The notes under the pieces were generated by a model, which had not been told where the DNA came from, ran no database searches, and was given only the letters and a program-made list of their open reading frames with translations. A stretch of DNA of 64,000 bases, from positions 57,333,897 through 57,397,896 of the forward strand of contig NC_061115.1 in the NCBI RefSeq assembly GCF_002878395.1, read 5' to 3'. Within the stretch, counting starts at the first letter, position 1. The number at the start of each line of letters is the position of its first letter. A program made the translations under genes and the position numbers. Source of the DNA: Capsicum annuum. Taxonomy: Eukaryota; Streptophyta; Magnoliopsida; Solanales; Solanaceae. This document shows, in pieces, positions 1 to 12,089 of the stretch.

Positions 1-1090
1 TTTAAGTAAGAACTTTGAATCAAAGAGCTAAAGTTAGAAAAAATATCTGAGAAAATAGGTAGAGTGCTAAGATATTTGGTGACAAGTTGAATCCTTCTTT
101 GAAAATTAAGGCAATTATTTTGAGAATCACAAGAATAACTTGGTCATCCATTGAAATACATGTCTCAGTTAGGTCAAACAGTGGATGTGTGATCCTATAT
201 CAAGAGAAACAGAAAGAAAATTAGATCCACAAAAGCATGAGTAATTCGATGTAAGGGATGTATAACAACGATGGAGTTATTTGATGGACAAGCACAGAAG
301 AAGTAGTAACACACAGGCTCAGTCAAAGTTAGTGTTGTAAAAAATATCACAAACGATTTTCATCTTTCACTATCATTTTGCATGATATGTACTTGCATTT
401 TCAAGAATTGATATGATAAAGACATGCCATTCTGCTATCCAAACATTGTTTCGTCCTTTGTTTACCTTGTTTAAGCTTTAGTTCTATTTTCTTTCATACC
501 CATCTTTTGGAATCAATATAGAATCAACAAAGTTTAAGAAAAAGTGGTGAGTAAAAGAATAAATTCAGAAAAGTTTTCATAAAAAAAAGGAGAAGAAAAT
601 GTGTCAAAAAGAAAGAAAAGTGATGAGTGTCAAGAGAAATAGAATCAAAAAAAGTTTCAAAGAGAAAAAGAGTCAATAAAAGAGAAAAATAAGAAAAGAA
701 ATTAGCGTCAAGAAAAATAACAAGTTGTCAGAACTACGTGTGACCCGATTCTCCTCTCTCGGGAGTGAGATATGTAAGCAGCCCTACTCTAGGCTCGGTC
801 TAACCAAATGAACATTTTAAAATAACCCAGTCAAAGAAACTGGGGAAGGAGTTAGTCTTCATTGTTTGAGTCAATTTCAAAAGTTGTAAGTCTCACCTTA
901 CTCTAACTGTGTTTGTTCCTCATACCATCCTTTTTTTCTAACCTTATCCAAAAGCTAAGTTACAACCAAAGAAAGACCTTCAGATCAATCTTTGAGGATG
1001 TTAAGGCTTAGCATAAAATGAAAATGTTGATGCATTTTGAGAACTACTTGTCTTCCTTAGCATAAAGAATTAAGAGAGAAATAAAATGAG

Positions 1091-1315
1091 AATTGGTGAA
1101 AACCCTCACGGGCACCGTAAGATGATTATGAGTTGAGAGACTAAAATAAGAGAGTCTTATTGGTGAAAACCCTCACGGGCACCATAAGACGATTGTGAGT
1201 TGAAAAAAATAAAAATGAGAGAATCTTGTTGGTGAAAACCCTCATAGATACCGTAAACGATAATGATCTGAGGAAAATATGAACGAGAGAGGCTTGTTGG
1301 CAAAAACTATTAAGA
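1091..1315 (+). repeat. Tandem repeat, about 68-bp unit, four copies
   Basis: Copies starting 'ttggtgaaaacc' lie at about 1093, 1160, 1229 and a decayed one at 1297, so the spacing is 67-69 bp. Each runs through 'ccctcacgggcaccgtaaga' into a purine-rich tail. The last copy is strongly diverged. It lies in the presumed Tat/Ogre 3' UTR. Confidence 0.75.
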
Positions 1316-2129
1316 CGTCACTAGCCGAATGAGGTCTGTGAGTGTAATTGGCCTATGGAAGAAACTTAATTTTAGGGTCATTAACTCAACATCAATTGAT
1401 GAAACATTAGATAGAAAGATCAGACAGCTTAATCCAAAATGTATTTCATAATCATTTGAGTTGACTGTCATTTTCTAGAAAATTTTTCTTCTCTATTTCA
1501 AGGGGGACATTCATTGTCTTTACTTCTCTTCTCTATATTTCTATTTTTGTTTTCTTGAGTCAATTATTCAAGTGGAAAGTCATTTTTCTTGTGTCTTTGA
1601 GGCAAATTAATGTCAAAGCAAGTGATAAAAGATTTTAAAACTAGATACCAACTTTAACTGCAAAGCAATACAAAAGGCCAGCACATGAAAGAAGCATGAT
1701 TGTAAGTCAGAACAAGACATGCAAAAAGTTGTTGTCAATACACAAATTTGGGGGATTCATGGAAATACCAAGATTTAAAGGGCGTTATCTGAGAAACATA
1801 GCAAAGCAACTGTGTTTGTTTTAGAGACACTCTTAATAATCTGAATTTGGATCAATGGTGCAGTAAGACCATGATATGTCAATAGCTGAACGCAAGATTA
1901 GAGGTGTCAAATGGAAGAGCAATCATCTCAAAAACTAAAGCCGCAAGCCAACCACTATGTTTTTAGACTCACAAGTTTTCTTTGTATGAAATAGGAAAAT
2001 ATGTTACCTTCAAATCAAGGACTTTAGAGCCTAAATATCAAAGGTTGCAACGCGTCACTTCTACAAATACAAGAAGCAAGGTTGCTGCACAAGTTTGATA
2101 ACCAAAACTGTGGTAAAAACTCATTATCC

Positions 2130-3790
2130 TATATCCCTCGGAGACATACTTCCTTGTCCAGGCATTTTAGTTTTTAATTGTTAGGTGATGCACTTTCTAA
2201 ATTGAAACTTCACTCCTAGAAGACACACTTTCTAGTTGAGTCCTTTAATTTAATCTTTGGGAGACACATTTCCTTTTCTGGGTAATTTAAGTGGTATTTG
2301 TAATCAGATGCATTTCTTTATTTGGGTAATTCAAGCAACATTTATTAGAAGACGTATTTCCTTATTTGGGTAATCTAAGTGGCATTTGCAAGGAGACACA
2401 TTTCCTTTTCTAGGTAATTCAAGTGGCATTTGTAAGGAGATGTACTTTCTTGATTGGGTAATTTAAGTTTCACTTGTTAGGTGATGCACTTACTAACTTT
2501 AGTCTTGACTCCTAGAAAATGCACTTTCTTGTCGATTCATTCCACTTGATCCTTAGGAGACATACTTCCTTGTTGGGTATTCAAGTTTCACTTGTTAGGT
2601 GATTATCTTCCTAACTTAAGCCTTGACTACTAGAAAATTTAATTTTTAGTTGAGTCATTCCACTTGACCCTTAGGAGACATACTTCCTTGTTGGGTATTC
2701 ACGTTTTGCTTGTTAGGTGGTTCATTTCCTAACTTAAGCCTTGACTCCTAGAAAATGCACATTCTAGTCGAGTCATTTCACTTGACCCTAAGGAAATACA
2801 CTTCCTTGTTGGTATTCAAGTTTTGCTTGTTAGGTGGTTCATTTCCTAACTTAAGTCTTGACTCCTTGAAAATGCACCTTCTAGTCTAGTCATTCCATTT
2901 GACCCTCAAAAAACATACTTCCTTGTTGGGTATTCAAGTTTCACTTATTAGATGATGTACTTCCTAACTTAAGTCTTGACTCTTAGAAAATGGACTTTAT
3001 AGTCGAGTCCTTCCACTTGACCCTTAGGAGATACACTTCCTTGTTTAGGTATTCAAATTTCACTCGTTAGGTGATGCACTTCCTAACCTAAGTGTTGACT
3101 CCTAGAAAATGCATTTTCTAGTCGAGTCATTACACTTGACCCTTAGAAGACATACTTTCTTGTTTGGGTATTCAAGTTTTACTTGTTAGGTGATGCATTT
3201 CCTAACTTAAGTCTTGACTCCTAGAAAATTCACTTTCTAGTTGAGTCATTCCACTTCACCCTTAAGAAACACACTTTCTTGATTGGGTAATTTGAGTTTT
3301 ACTTGTTAGATGATGCACTTCCTAACATAAGTCTGGCTCCTAGAAAATTCACTTTCTAGTTGAGTCATTCCATTTAACCCTTAGGAGATTCACTTCCTTG
3401 TCAGGGTAATTCAAGTTTCGCTTGTTAGGTCGTTCACTTCCTAACTTAAGCCTTGATTCCAAGAAGATGCACTTTCTTGTCGAGTCATTCCACTTAACAC
3501 TTAAGAGACACATTTTCTTGTTTGGATGTTCAAGTTTCGCTTGTTAGGTGGCGGACTTCCTAACTCAAGCCTTGATTCCTAGGTGATGCACTTTCTAACT
3601 GATACATCCTACTTAACCTCTAGAAGACACACTTCCTTGTTTGTGTGTTTCAAGTTTCACATTTTTCGGGTGACACACTCCCTAACTTAAGCTTTCACTC
3701 TTAGAAGCCATACTTTCTAGTTGAGTCCTTCCATGTAACCTCTAGGAGACAATCCTCTTTATCCTTAAGAGAAACATTTACTAATCAGAG
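2130..3790 (+). repeat. Tandem array, about 117-bp unit with three related sub-units
   Basis: The motif 'cttgttaggtgatgcactt' recurs about every 115-119 bp from roughly 2475 to 3660 (for example about 2478, 2593, 2709, 2828, 3064, 3184). A more irregular part occupies 2130-2470. Within a unit, three segments of about 36-42 bp resemble one another: 'ttaggtgatgcacttcct', 'tagaaaatgcactttcta' and 'ttaggagacacacttcct'. The array is therefore a higher-order repeat built from a unit of about 39 bp. It contains no gene. Confidence 0.85.
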
Positions 3791-3849
3791 TCTTGATTCA
3801 CCTTTGCATTACTTATTTTGCAAATAATTGTGATTGGGTTGGACACCCG

Positions 3850-6538
3850 CAAAAGTTTTTTGATGATAAACTGGGGCAAAAATTTAATTTATAATATGGG
3901 AAACATTATTTTAGGACCTTTTTGAAAAATGGGACTTTAATTTGGAAAAAGTGAGATCTCTCTTTATCATAACCTTTATATGAGATAATTCTGTTTCTAG
4001 TTTTAATGTGATTTCAGAAGCCCCCCTGGAGAATAGGGTAATGAAATTGAAAGTCAATATATTGAAGAAATAGCAATTCAAAAACCTTCCTAGAGAATAG
4101 TGTGAAGAAATGCAAAACCAAGGAACAAGGAGAAGAAATTATAAGTCAGGAGTCCGCCTGGAGAATATGGTGAGGATTTTTAAATTCAAGTTCAAAGTTC
4201 AGAAGTCCCACATCAAAGAACATTGTCAATGTTCGAGTTCATCTCCAATACCAAATTTTGTATGGAGAAAGAATCTATTCTCAAGTTCAACCCAAGGAAG
4301 ATCAGATCTTTGTCACTTTTGAAAGCATAGGAGACCCGAGACAAGAATCAAGAGATATTGTATAGATAGGACTTTTGTAATCTCTTTTATCTTTTAAACT
4401 TGTAATTGTCATTTTGATGTAATGACAAGGCCGCGGATCAAAAACTCGGTAGGACCTCACTCGACTCTCCAACTCGGTATAGTCCTTCTCCTTCCAACCC
4501 TTTGAGATACCTCTGACTTGTTTCCCTCATAACTCGGGTAGGTAGGATGTCCTAAATTAAGACTCGGTGGCACTCTGTCCTTCTTTGTCTCCCTGTTTAA
4601 ATAATGGTTGGATTAAAATTTTGTCTCGTTGTCTACTTCTTTCTCTGCAAACACTTTGTGTTCACAAACAAAGAGAGGCATAATATAAACACGTAATTTT
4701 GATCCTCCCGAACATCACTATCAAAACTCACTCCATTTATCGTATTGTTACCATACATACTCACTTAGTTAATACTTCCATCATAAGAATCCAAATAACA
4801 AATCCAACAAATTCTCAACAACTTTGGACAACTTATTCTAACAAAAAATAACCACTACTATTGTACCCACCACCTAAAATCCACGTACTCTTACCCACCC
4901 CACTCATATTTTTTACACCTACTAAAGAACTCATAATACATATACACATACCATCAATCTTAGGGGATACATAGCTTCACACAATACACTATTTACGTAC
5001 ACACACACACACACTATAATTCATCTTCTCTAAAGAATACACTCACCATTGGAATACACACAATGAGGAGATAGAGAGAAAAAAAGAAAGTTTTGAGAGA
5101 GAGGAGAGTCAAGGGTTGAACGGAGAAGGGGGAATTCATAGTTATTGAATTTTTCGGTGAGAAATCACTGAGACTAAAAGCATATAAGTCACCGCCACCC
5201 CTATTTTTTGATTAGAAATTAGCCAGGAAACAACCCGCCACTCGCCAAAAACATTGTTGTTCCATATTTTCACTCCTTTTCTCTGGGTTTTATTACTGTC
5301 GGAGCTCCGACAAAGCACAAAAAATAATCCAGCCCTGATTATGGTGGGATTTCGTTCAAGGTCAGTTGGAAATCATTGATATGGGGGCTTTTCTATCGGA
5401 GTCAAATCTGTCCGATCTCTCTCTGTTTCACAATTTTCAGTTGGAATTGGTTCATATTGAGGCTTGATTTAAGGTTTCAAACATGGATTCTATTGTGTTT
5501 AAGCAGAATAATACATCAATTTTGAAAGCTTCATCTAAGGTCCAATTCTTTAACTCTTTCTCTTTATTTTATCTTGATTTGTTGGATTGATGTTATAGGT
5601 CTTTGATAATTATGATTGGGTATTTATTTATCAATGTTTGATGTTGAATGATAGATTATGGTACAAGAATGATGTTAATACGATGGACAACCATTTTCAT
5701 ATGGAAAATTTGTAAGTCAAAAAGGGAATTTGGGGCAAAAACTGAAAAATTAATAAAAGGTGAGTATTGTTGTGTAGATTCATTAATCATTGTTAGATTT
5801 TAAATAGATGCTAATTTTATTGAACTCGATAGTATCACGTGTTAGGTTGAGAATCGAGAGGCAAATCTTAGGTCGGGTAGGAAATTAGGGATTATAGATT
5901 ATTGAATATTTGAATGTGTTGAATGACCTTTATTTCATCGCATTTAAATTCCTTGTACTCATTTGGCCGTGGAATGCTCCAAGGGAAATTGTATTCATTA
6001 CCCGGGAATGCCCCACATACTTTGTACTCGAAAGATCGATCGTGATCAAGGCCCGAGGCATCGGGTAAAGCATAGTGTTGGATAGTTAGATTAGTTTAGG
6101 CTTCAATTTCAACATTTTTATTTTGGTTTGTAATAAATTAGACTGGATACTATTTTGGAGTTTTGACTATTTGATTATTTGTTTTTGTGTGTTGTGTGTT
6201 TTGTATGATTTGTATATTTTATAGTGTCGTACTAGCCGATATACTCCACGAAGCGACCATGGTTGAACCACGGGACCGAGGAGTGCTTAACACTCTCTCG
6301 ATCAATAGAATTCCTTAATCGAAATCTCTATTTGTGGACCAGTTTTGAAAGAGTCAAAAAATTATTTTGAAAAAAGATTTCCAAAGGTGACTTGGCATAC
6401 CAGATTATGCCAAGTGACGACTCTTAATTTTGATTGTTAAAGGTCCTTTTTGAAATAAATTAATTTTTTTGTCACTTAATAATAAAAATCCTGGCAAACT
6501 TTAAAATCGAATCTTTTGGTTAAAAAAGAGGTGTGACA
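3850..6538 (+). mobile_element. Probable LTR of the Tat/Ogre-type element
   Basis: Three spaced copies of a 'ctggagaata' motif (about 4027, 4090, 4160) lead into 'gacaaggccgcggatcaaaa' and 'gaaccacgggaccgaggagt', phrases I associate with Tat/Ogre LTRs. The segment ends in 'ggtgtgaca' at 6538, a plausible LTR 3' terminus just before an unrelated array. The left edge is not resolved and no second LTR is in the window. It contains a short (CA)n run near 4997-5014. No protein-coding signal. Confidence 0.38.
4997..5014 (+). repeat. (CA)n microsatellite
   Basis: About nine CA dinucleotides in a row after 'ttacgt'. Simple sequence, no further inference. Confidence 0.8.
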
Positions 6539-6539
6539 G

Positions 6540-7570
6540 TAACTTATTATTTGAAATTCCTTGGGTTAAGTCTGGCCTTTAAGGCAAAAGTTATAGAATA
6601 TCTCATAAATCAAAACATAATATGGTTATGTCAACTCTTTCCCGTGGGGCACACCTTGTTACTTGAAAGTCCTTGGTCTAAGTCTTCCCTCCAAGGAAAG
6701 AGTAATAAAACATCTCATAAATTAATACACAATGTGGTAGTGTCAACTCTTGTCAGTGGGGCGTAACTTGTTGTTTGTTGGTCCTTAGGCTGAGAGGTAG
6801 TTATAGAGCATTTAATAAGTAAAAAACACAATGTGTTGGTGTTGATTCTTTCCCAATGTACTTAACTTATTTAAAAATTCTTGGGATAAGTCGTGTGTCT
6901 AAGGCGAGAGTTGTAGAACATCTCATAAATAAAGACATAATGTGGTAGTGTCAACTCTTACCCGTGGGGCATAATTTGTTGTTTGAAAGTCCTTGAGCTA
7001 GTTTGGCCTCTAAGGCAAGAGTTGTAGAATATCTCATAAATAAAGATATAATATGGTAGCGTCAACTCTTGCCTGTGGGGCATAATTTGTAGTTTGAAAG
7101 TCTTTGAGCTAAGTCTTACCTCTAAGACAAAAGTTGTAGAACATCTCATAAAAGGAGATATAATGTGGTAGTGTAAACTCTTGCCCGTGGGACATAATTT
7201 GTAGTTTGAAAGTTCTTGAGCTAAGTCTTGCCTCAAAGGTAATAGTTGTTGAACATCTCATAAATGAAAACATAGCATCGTAGTGTCAACTTTTGCCCTT
7301 GGGGCATAATTTGTTATTTAAAAGTCCTTAACCAAAGTCTTGCCTATAGGGTAAAAGTTATAGAACATCTCATAAATCAAAATACAATGTGATAATATTA
7401 ACTCTTGCCCATGAAACATAACTTGTTGTTTGAAGGTCATAAGTCATTTCTCTACAATGTGGTAGTGTCAACCCTTACCCATAAAACGTAGCTTGTTGTT
7501 TGAAAGTCATAAGTTTTTTCTTTATAATGTGATAGTGACAACTCTTGCTCATGAGATGCAACTTCATTGA
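6540..7570 (+). repeat. Tandem array, about 111-bp unit, switching to about 69 bp
   Basis: The phrase 'gtcaactcttgcccgtgggg' and variants recur about every 110-112 bp (about 6630, 6740, 6845, 6951, 7062, 7174, 7286, 7398), then at about 7468 and 7538, only 69-70 bp apart. Each full unit also has 'tttgaaagtccttgagctaa' and 'gaacatctcataaat'. The short ORFs here are translations of the repeat. Confidence 0.85.
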
Positions 7571-8032
7571 AAGAAATTGAAGAAAAGAACAAAAATAATA
7601 AAAATTGTGAAAAAAGAAGAAAATGAAGAAAAATATTTAAAAAATAAAAATCAAAGAAAATGTAAAAGTTGAGAGAAAATGGGAAAAAAATTAAAGGTTG
7701 ATAAAAATAAAAAAAAAGGTAAAATAAAAATAAAGGCCTAGAAAAATTTAAAAAGAAAAAAAAGAAAAGAAAAAATAAAAATTAAAGAAAAATATTTTGT
7801 TTTTTGATATAAAAGTAGATGTTGAGAGGAGTAAAGGAAAAAAAGTAAGGGTTGAAAAGTAAAAATAACAAAAAAAAGAGTAAAGAAAAAATAAAAAATC
7901 AAAGTAAAATAAAAAAGAAAAAAAAGCTGAGAGAAAATAGGAAAAAAAGTAAGGGTTGAGAAAAATAAAAAAAAAAAATAGAAAATAAAAAATAAAAAGA
8001 AAAGTAAAATTAAAAAGAGAAAAAAAAAGTTG
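7565..8032 (+). repeat. A-rich low-complexity tract
   Basis: Almost only A and G with scattered T; phrases such as 'agtaagggttgagaaaaata' recur with variation. No coding signal. It directly follows the 111-bp array and may belong to the same element. Confidence 0.7.
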
Positions 8033-8558
8033 AAAGATGAATAAGTATCGAGTTGTTATTCATTATGAGGATATTTATGTAATTTACTCCATTGGTCAGG
8101 GTCAATTTTGTCTGAAAATATATCCTTTAATAGTTGAAGACTATTATTATAAAGTATTTTTTATTTGGGGTCAAAACTTGAAAGTCACATTATTTTGGGG
8201 CTATTCCTGTAGTTCCCCCCCACCTCCACCCACCTACCCACACACCCATTTATTTCATTATATCTTTTAATATCCAATACTAAACGATTGATATTTTTGT
8301 AGGAAAATTCATCATTTTTATCTAAAACTATACACGAAAAGTTGAATTCATATTCAAACTAATATAACGATCTATTACACCCCTAATCTTGGTTAAAATG
8401 AAATTATTTCCTCTTTAGAAGGTGATTTGGCAGAGAAAGTATACACACCTTTTGTAAGGTGCATGAGAGAAAGGAAAAAAATCATACAATCAAAAAATTG
8501 CATGCGTGTCACTATTGTATTGGTCATTATATAATTAAGTACTCCTTATTAATAAGAG

Positions 8559-8879
8559 ATAACACCCAAGTACCCCCTGAACTATACCCAAAAAGGCTTT
8601 GACACACCTCAACTTTAAGAGGGTCCTATTACCCCTCTGAACTAATTAAAAGTGAAATTTTCACCTTCTTAGTGCCTATGTGGAACATATGTGGCACACA
8701 CGTGTGCCTACGTGGACAATTCAGTGTGTTGTGCCACGTAAGTGCCATGTATGTGCCACATAGGCACTAAGGGGGTGAAAATTCCACTTTTAATTAGTTT
8801 AGCGGGTAATAGGACCCCCTTAAAGTTGAGGTGTGTCACAGCCTTTTTGGGTATAGTTCAGGAGGTAATTGGTGTTATA
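8559..8879. mobile_element. MITE with about 75-bp terminal inverted repeats
   Basis: The left end 'ataacacccaagtacc' mirrors the right end 'ggtaattggtgttat', and the match continues through 'gaactatacccaaaaaggct' and 'ggtcctattaccc'. The central part is also partly self-complementary ('gtgcctatgtgg', 'ccacataggcac'), so the whole element could fold into a near-complete hairpin. No coding capacity. A relative lies at 62,216-62,520. Confidence 0.85.
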
Positions 8880-9263
8880 TCTATTAATTAAGTTTCTCTT
8901 TAATTATGTGTTTTATAATTAAAAAAGAATTAATTTTGATAAATTCTCATTCTTTTTTATTCATTATTTGTGGGTCCCACCTTTTAAAAACTTCTGCAGT
9001 TTCCTTTCGGGTTCTTGTTCAACGAAGGAACCCTCTATAAACGCACCATAGAAGTATCTCTAATCCTTTTCGTTGAAACATTTAAAGAGGAATGTTATGA
9101 AAAAAATTAAAAAGAGTGAAAAATATGATGGTTTTCATTTAAATTTTCATGATTTGTTTTATGAAGTACATGATATTTTTGCTCAAATTCACTAGAAGAC
9201 TCGGTTGGAGAAGACCACTGAAAAAATTTGATAAGAAAAATAGCTCACGAAAAATCATGTGGT

Positions 9264-9370
9264 ATCTATGTATAAAATTTATGTTTTTTTCTTAAACTTA
9301 TTGAAAATCGATCAAAGAATGTATAAAATTTATGATTCTTTCTTAAACTTATTGAAAATCGATCAAAGAA
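9264..9370 (+). repeat. Direct duplication of a 51-bp segment
   Basis: Two near-identical adjacent copies of a segment starting 'tgtataaaatttatg' and ending 'gaaaatcgatcaaaga'. The unit is 51 bp, so the frame stays open across it, which explains the short ORF there. I see no evidence of a gene. Confidence 0.8.
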
Positions 9371-9999
9371 GACAATTACTTTCCCTTTGTCTGGTCTATT
9401 TCCGCCGAAGCACCACCTATCGCCACCGTAATTTCATTTCAGTCCCAACTAATCAATAACATACTTAACCTTTGTTAAACAAAAAGAATACTAACAAAAT
9501 GATTGATTTTAATCTTAATTATCAAGATTTTTGAAGAATTTAGCAATTTTACAGATCTAAAATATTGCATTTGCTCCATCGATAGCAATGGTGTTACCAC
9601 CACTACCAGTTTCTTTACACTATTGATGTCTTACTATAATTTGTTTCTCTCTTCGAATTTCTATTTTTTCTTCAATTTATTAAAAATAAGAAGAAAAGAG
9701 AGAAAGATATGCTATAGTGGACGTGGAAGAGATGAGGAAGAAAGAGAAGTGTTTTGATTTAAAAAAAGACAATATTAAGAGAAAAAAGTTTTTTAAAAAA
9801 TAAAAAAAGATATTATACACGTGTTAAGTGTGTGTACGACACATTCCACATAAAATCTAATTTTGTCTTAGAAGGGAGGTATTAATTTCACTTTAAACAA
9901 GATTAGGGGTGTAGTTGGTCGTCATATTAGTTTGGATCTGTCTTTAACATTTCAGATATATTTAGGATGAAAATGATGCCTTTTTTACTTTTTAATATG

Positions 10000-11045
10000 A
10001 TAGCCCTTGACAGAAGGTCAGCAATTCCTCTCCTCTTGGCCACTAGAAAATAAAATGGAGATACACCCTCGCGAGTTTTGACGAGTTCAAATGCTCCAGA
10101 GTTAGTTCCCTACCTCTCATGCACATGAAGAGAGAAACTAGTTCTAGAGCTTTGTACTTGTTGAAACACTCGTACCAAATTATCTCTATTCGATATCATG
10201 GTAGCATAAAAGAAAAGGTAATTGTTGGAGCTTTTGTGTGTGGGGAGGGGGAGGGGGGCTATCACATTAAATATATCAATAGTTGAGTATAAAATATCAA
10301 AAAAATTAATGAAATAGATGTGTGTTAAATCAACCATATGTAAATCACTTTTTGAGGATTCAATACACGTACAATAATATTTTTAAAAGATTCGCAGCAA
10401 CAAAGTTATTAACAGACCCTATTAAAAATCCACTAAAAAACATAATTTATTTTTATGCAGAAATACATAATAGTATTTTAGTAAAACCTAAATGTCAAGA
10501 AACTAATAGAATCAATTTTTTTTATGTTGCCGTATCTCTCATCCCTTTTTTTCCTCTCGACTATACAACCCAAAAAGGTTTCAATATTAATTGTTCCAAT
10601 TGAAGTGACAATGTGACCACTTGAATTAGATTTTGATGTGTTTAGTTACATTTTGAATCCCAAATAAAAAAAAAAATTTTTTATTTTTAATTTGCGAAAA
10701 TAAAAGATCAGAGATTAACAATCTCACAACAATTAATATACGTAAAGATAATCAATAATTATTATCTGATGAAAACACAACTCTAACAAAAATTGAATGG
10801 ATTATAAATCAAGAATTTAAGTAGATTTAAGAAAGAATTTAAATCTCTAAAATCAAACTTTTGACTTCCTTAAGCTTGGATTAGAGCTTTAAGTCGAAAG
10901 AAGGACGACTAACCAGCATCGTTGAAAATATCAACAGACTCAAAACTTTGAACATGACTTAGAACCCTGGTTAACCCCGCTGGAAATAAACTGTCTTAAA
11001 AATTCTACTAGCTATTTACATGGTGTTTTGTAGGTTACTAAGGAA
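10000..11045. other. No recognised gene or element
   Basis: AT-rich sequence with homopolymer runs (A/T tracts near 10,665-10,690 and a T run near 11,053). The short ORFs here have no domain-like pattern. I see nothing I can name. Confidence 0.5.
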
Positions 11046-11061
11046 CTCTGTTCTTTTTTTT

Positions 11062-11145
11062 TTTTTGTGTGTTAATGGCAAATAGAATGAAGCTGACTTT
11101 TCTTGTGTGTGTTAATGACAAATGGAATGAAGCTGATTTTATGAG
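11062..11145 (+). repeat. Imperfect duplication of about 42 bp
   Basis: 'gtgtgttaatggcaaataga' followed by 'atgaagctgac' is repeated just downstream as 'gtgttaatgacaaatggaat' and 'gaagctgat'. It lies just upstream of the copia element. Confidence 0.65.
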
Positions 11146-11164
11146 TGTTATGAGGTGATGCGCG

Positions 11165-11691
11165 TGGAGTTAATACTACCTTAAAGTATTTTTTTAATGC
11201 AATGAATAAAGAAAAACAAAAGGTAATAATTAAAGTATGTTTCAAAGGAGTTGAACATACACATACATGTTAGGTAGGAGATGAATAAATTCTGTGAGTT
11301 AATAGTATTTTAATGTCTTTAATATTAACATATCCACTTCTCAAATTTACTCCTTTCTTGCAGTAATATTATTTTCAATATCCTATATAAGGAACATCTA
11401 TGAAGAACAAAAAGAACACACCAAAAGAGAATACAAACATTTTCTTCTTCTTTCTTCCTAAGTTCCTTATTTTGGGCAATTGGTTTAGGTAATCTCCAAA
11501 CTTTCAGCCACGAGTGCACGTGTTTGGAAGTAGTTATGGAACCTTGGGGAGCGACCGGCTAGAAGGATTTGTACCAGAGTCAGGCCGAAATCGCTTTCAC
11601 TGCAGTAACTTGCCAAGACATAGTATTTGTGACTATTTTATTACAATTATTAATTTCATGTTCATATCAATATAGTTATTTTTTTCCAACA
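11165..11691 (+). repeat. 5' LTR of the plus-strand copia element
   Basis: Starts TGGAGTTAAT and ends CCAACA. It aligns along its full length with 18,849-19,373. A TATA-like 'cctatataagg' near 11,381 followed by 'aacatctatgaagaacaaaa' is a plausible promoter and RNA start. Substitutions are many, so the insertion is old. Confidence 0.88.
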
Positions 11692-11727
11692 ATTTTAAAG
11701 AGATTTCCGTACATACAATATTGATAA

Positions 11728-12062
11728 ATGGCTATTTCTTTGAACAAAACTTTTTCTGATTTCTCAAAACTTGAGCCATTACATGGAAATAATTTTAAAC
11801 GTTAGTCACAAAAACTTCTGATTTTCTTAGAACAATTAGAAGTTAATTATATTTTGTTTAATGATGGTTCTAACATTATTATTGGTTGTAACACTGTTAT
11901 GATTTTTGATGAATTTGCTAAAAAGAAGGTTAAAAAGGATAACATAAATGCTAGAGGACATTTATTGAGTCATATGACTAATACTTTATTTGATTTATTT
12001 GTTACTTACAAACCTGCTAAAGTAATATGAGATAGTTTGCAAAGCTCAAAACAGGAAGGATA
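11728..12062 (+). pseudogene. gag: copia gag remnant (UBN2-like), broken
   Basis: The frame from the ATG at 11,728 reads MAISLNKTFSDFSKLEPLHG, a typical copia gag start: a short leader, then 'L.PL.G.NF..W'. The Trp codon of that motif is now TAG (about 11,803). The gag similarity continues through LLIFLEQLEV and ends near 'IWDSL', again with a stop before it. It then jumps within a few dozen bases to the protease region. The C-terminal half of gag, including the CCHC zinc knuckle that binds RNA, is missing, so a deletion of several hundred bases is inferred. The product would have formed the virus-like particle. Confidence 0.75.
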
Positions 12063-12089
12063 AAATAATGTCCAAGTTCGTCTTGATAA

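Larger units (their letters stand above)
1..3850 (+). mobile_element. Probable 3' untranslated region of a Tat/Ogre-type Ty3/gypsy element
   Basis: No open reading frame of note. An A/G-rich stretch (about 540-720) is followed by a segment with 'gtgagatatgtaagcagccc', then four spaced copies of a 'ggtgaaaaccctcacgggca' motif, then a long tandem array, then 'aaactggggcaaaa' near 3870. From memory, this order and these motifs occur downstream of integrase in giant Tat/Ogre elements, whose 3' UTRs often carry tandem repeats. The coding part would lie left of the window. Assignment rests on remembered motifs, so it is moderate only; a search against plant LTR libraries would settle it. Confidence 0.42.
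8303..9997. mobile_element. DNA transposon remnant with long terminal inverted repeats
   Basis: The left arm (about 8303-8460) is the reverse complement, with substitutions, of the right arm (about 9830-9997). The best-matching core is 'tacacccctaatctt' with 'caaactaatat' beside it on the left, against 'aagattaggggtgta' and 'atattagtttg' on the right. The arms extend outward through 'catcattttta'. The interior has no transposase frame, so it would be non-autonomous. Long TIRs suggest a Mutator-like relative, but I could not identify a TSD. A smaller MITE sits inside. Confidence 0.6.

Noticed and set aside
6958..7236. 92-codon minus-strand ORF
   Set aside because: Its three internal peptide repeats are the 111-bp tandem array read backwards.
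8037..8270. 77-codon ORF after the A-rich tract
   Set aside because: Low-complexity Pro/Tyr end, no domain, ends in homopolymers; probably chance.
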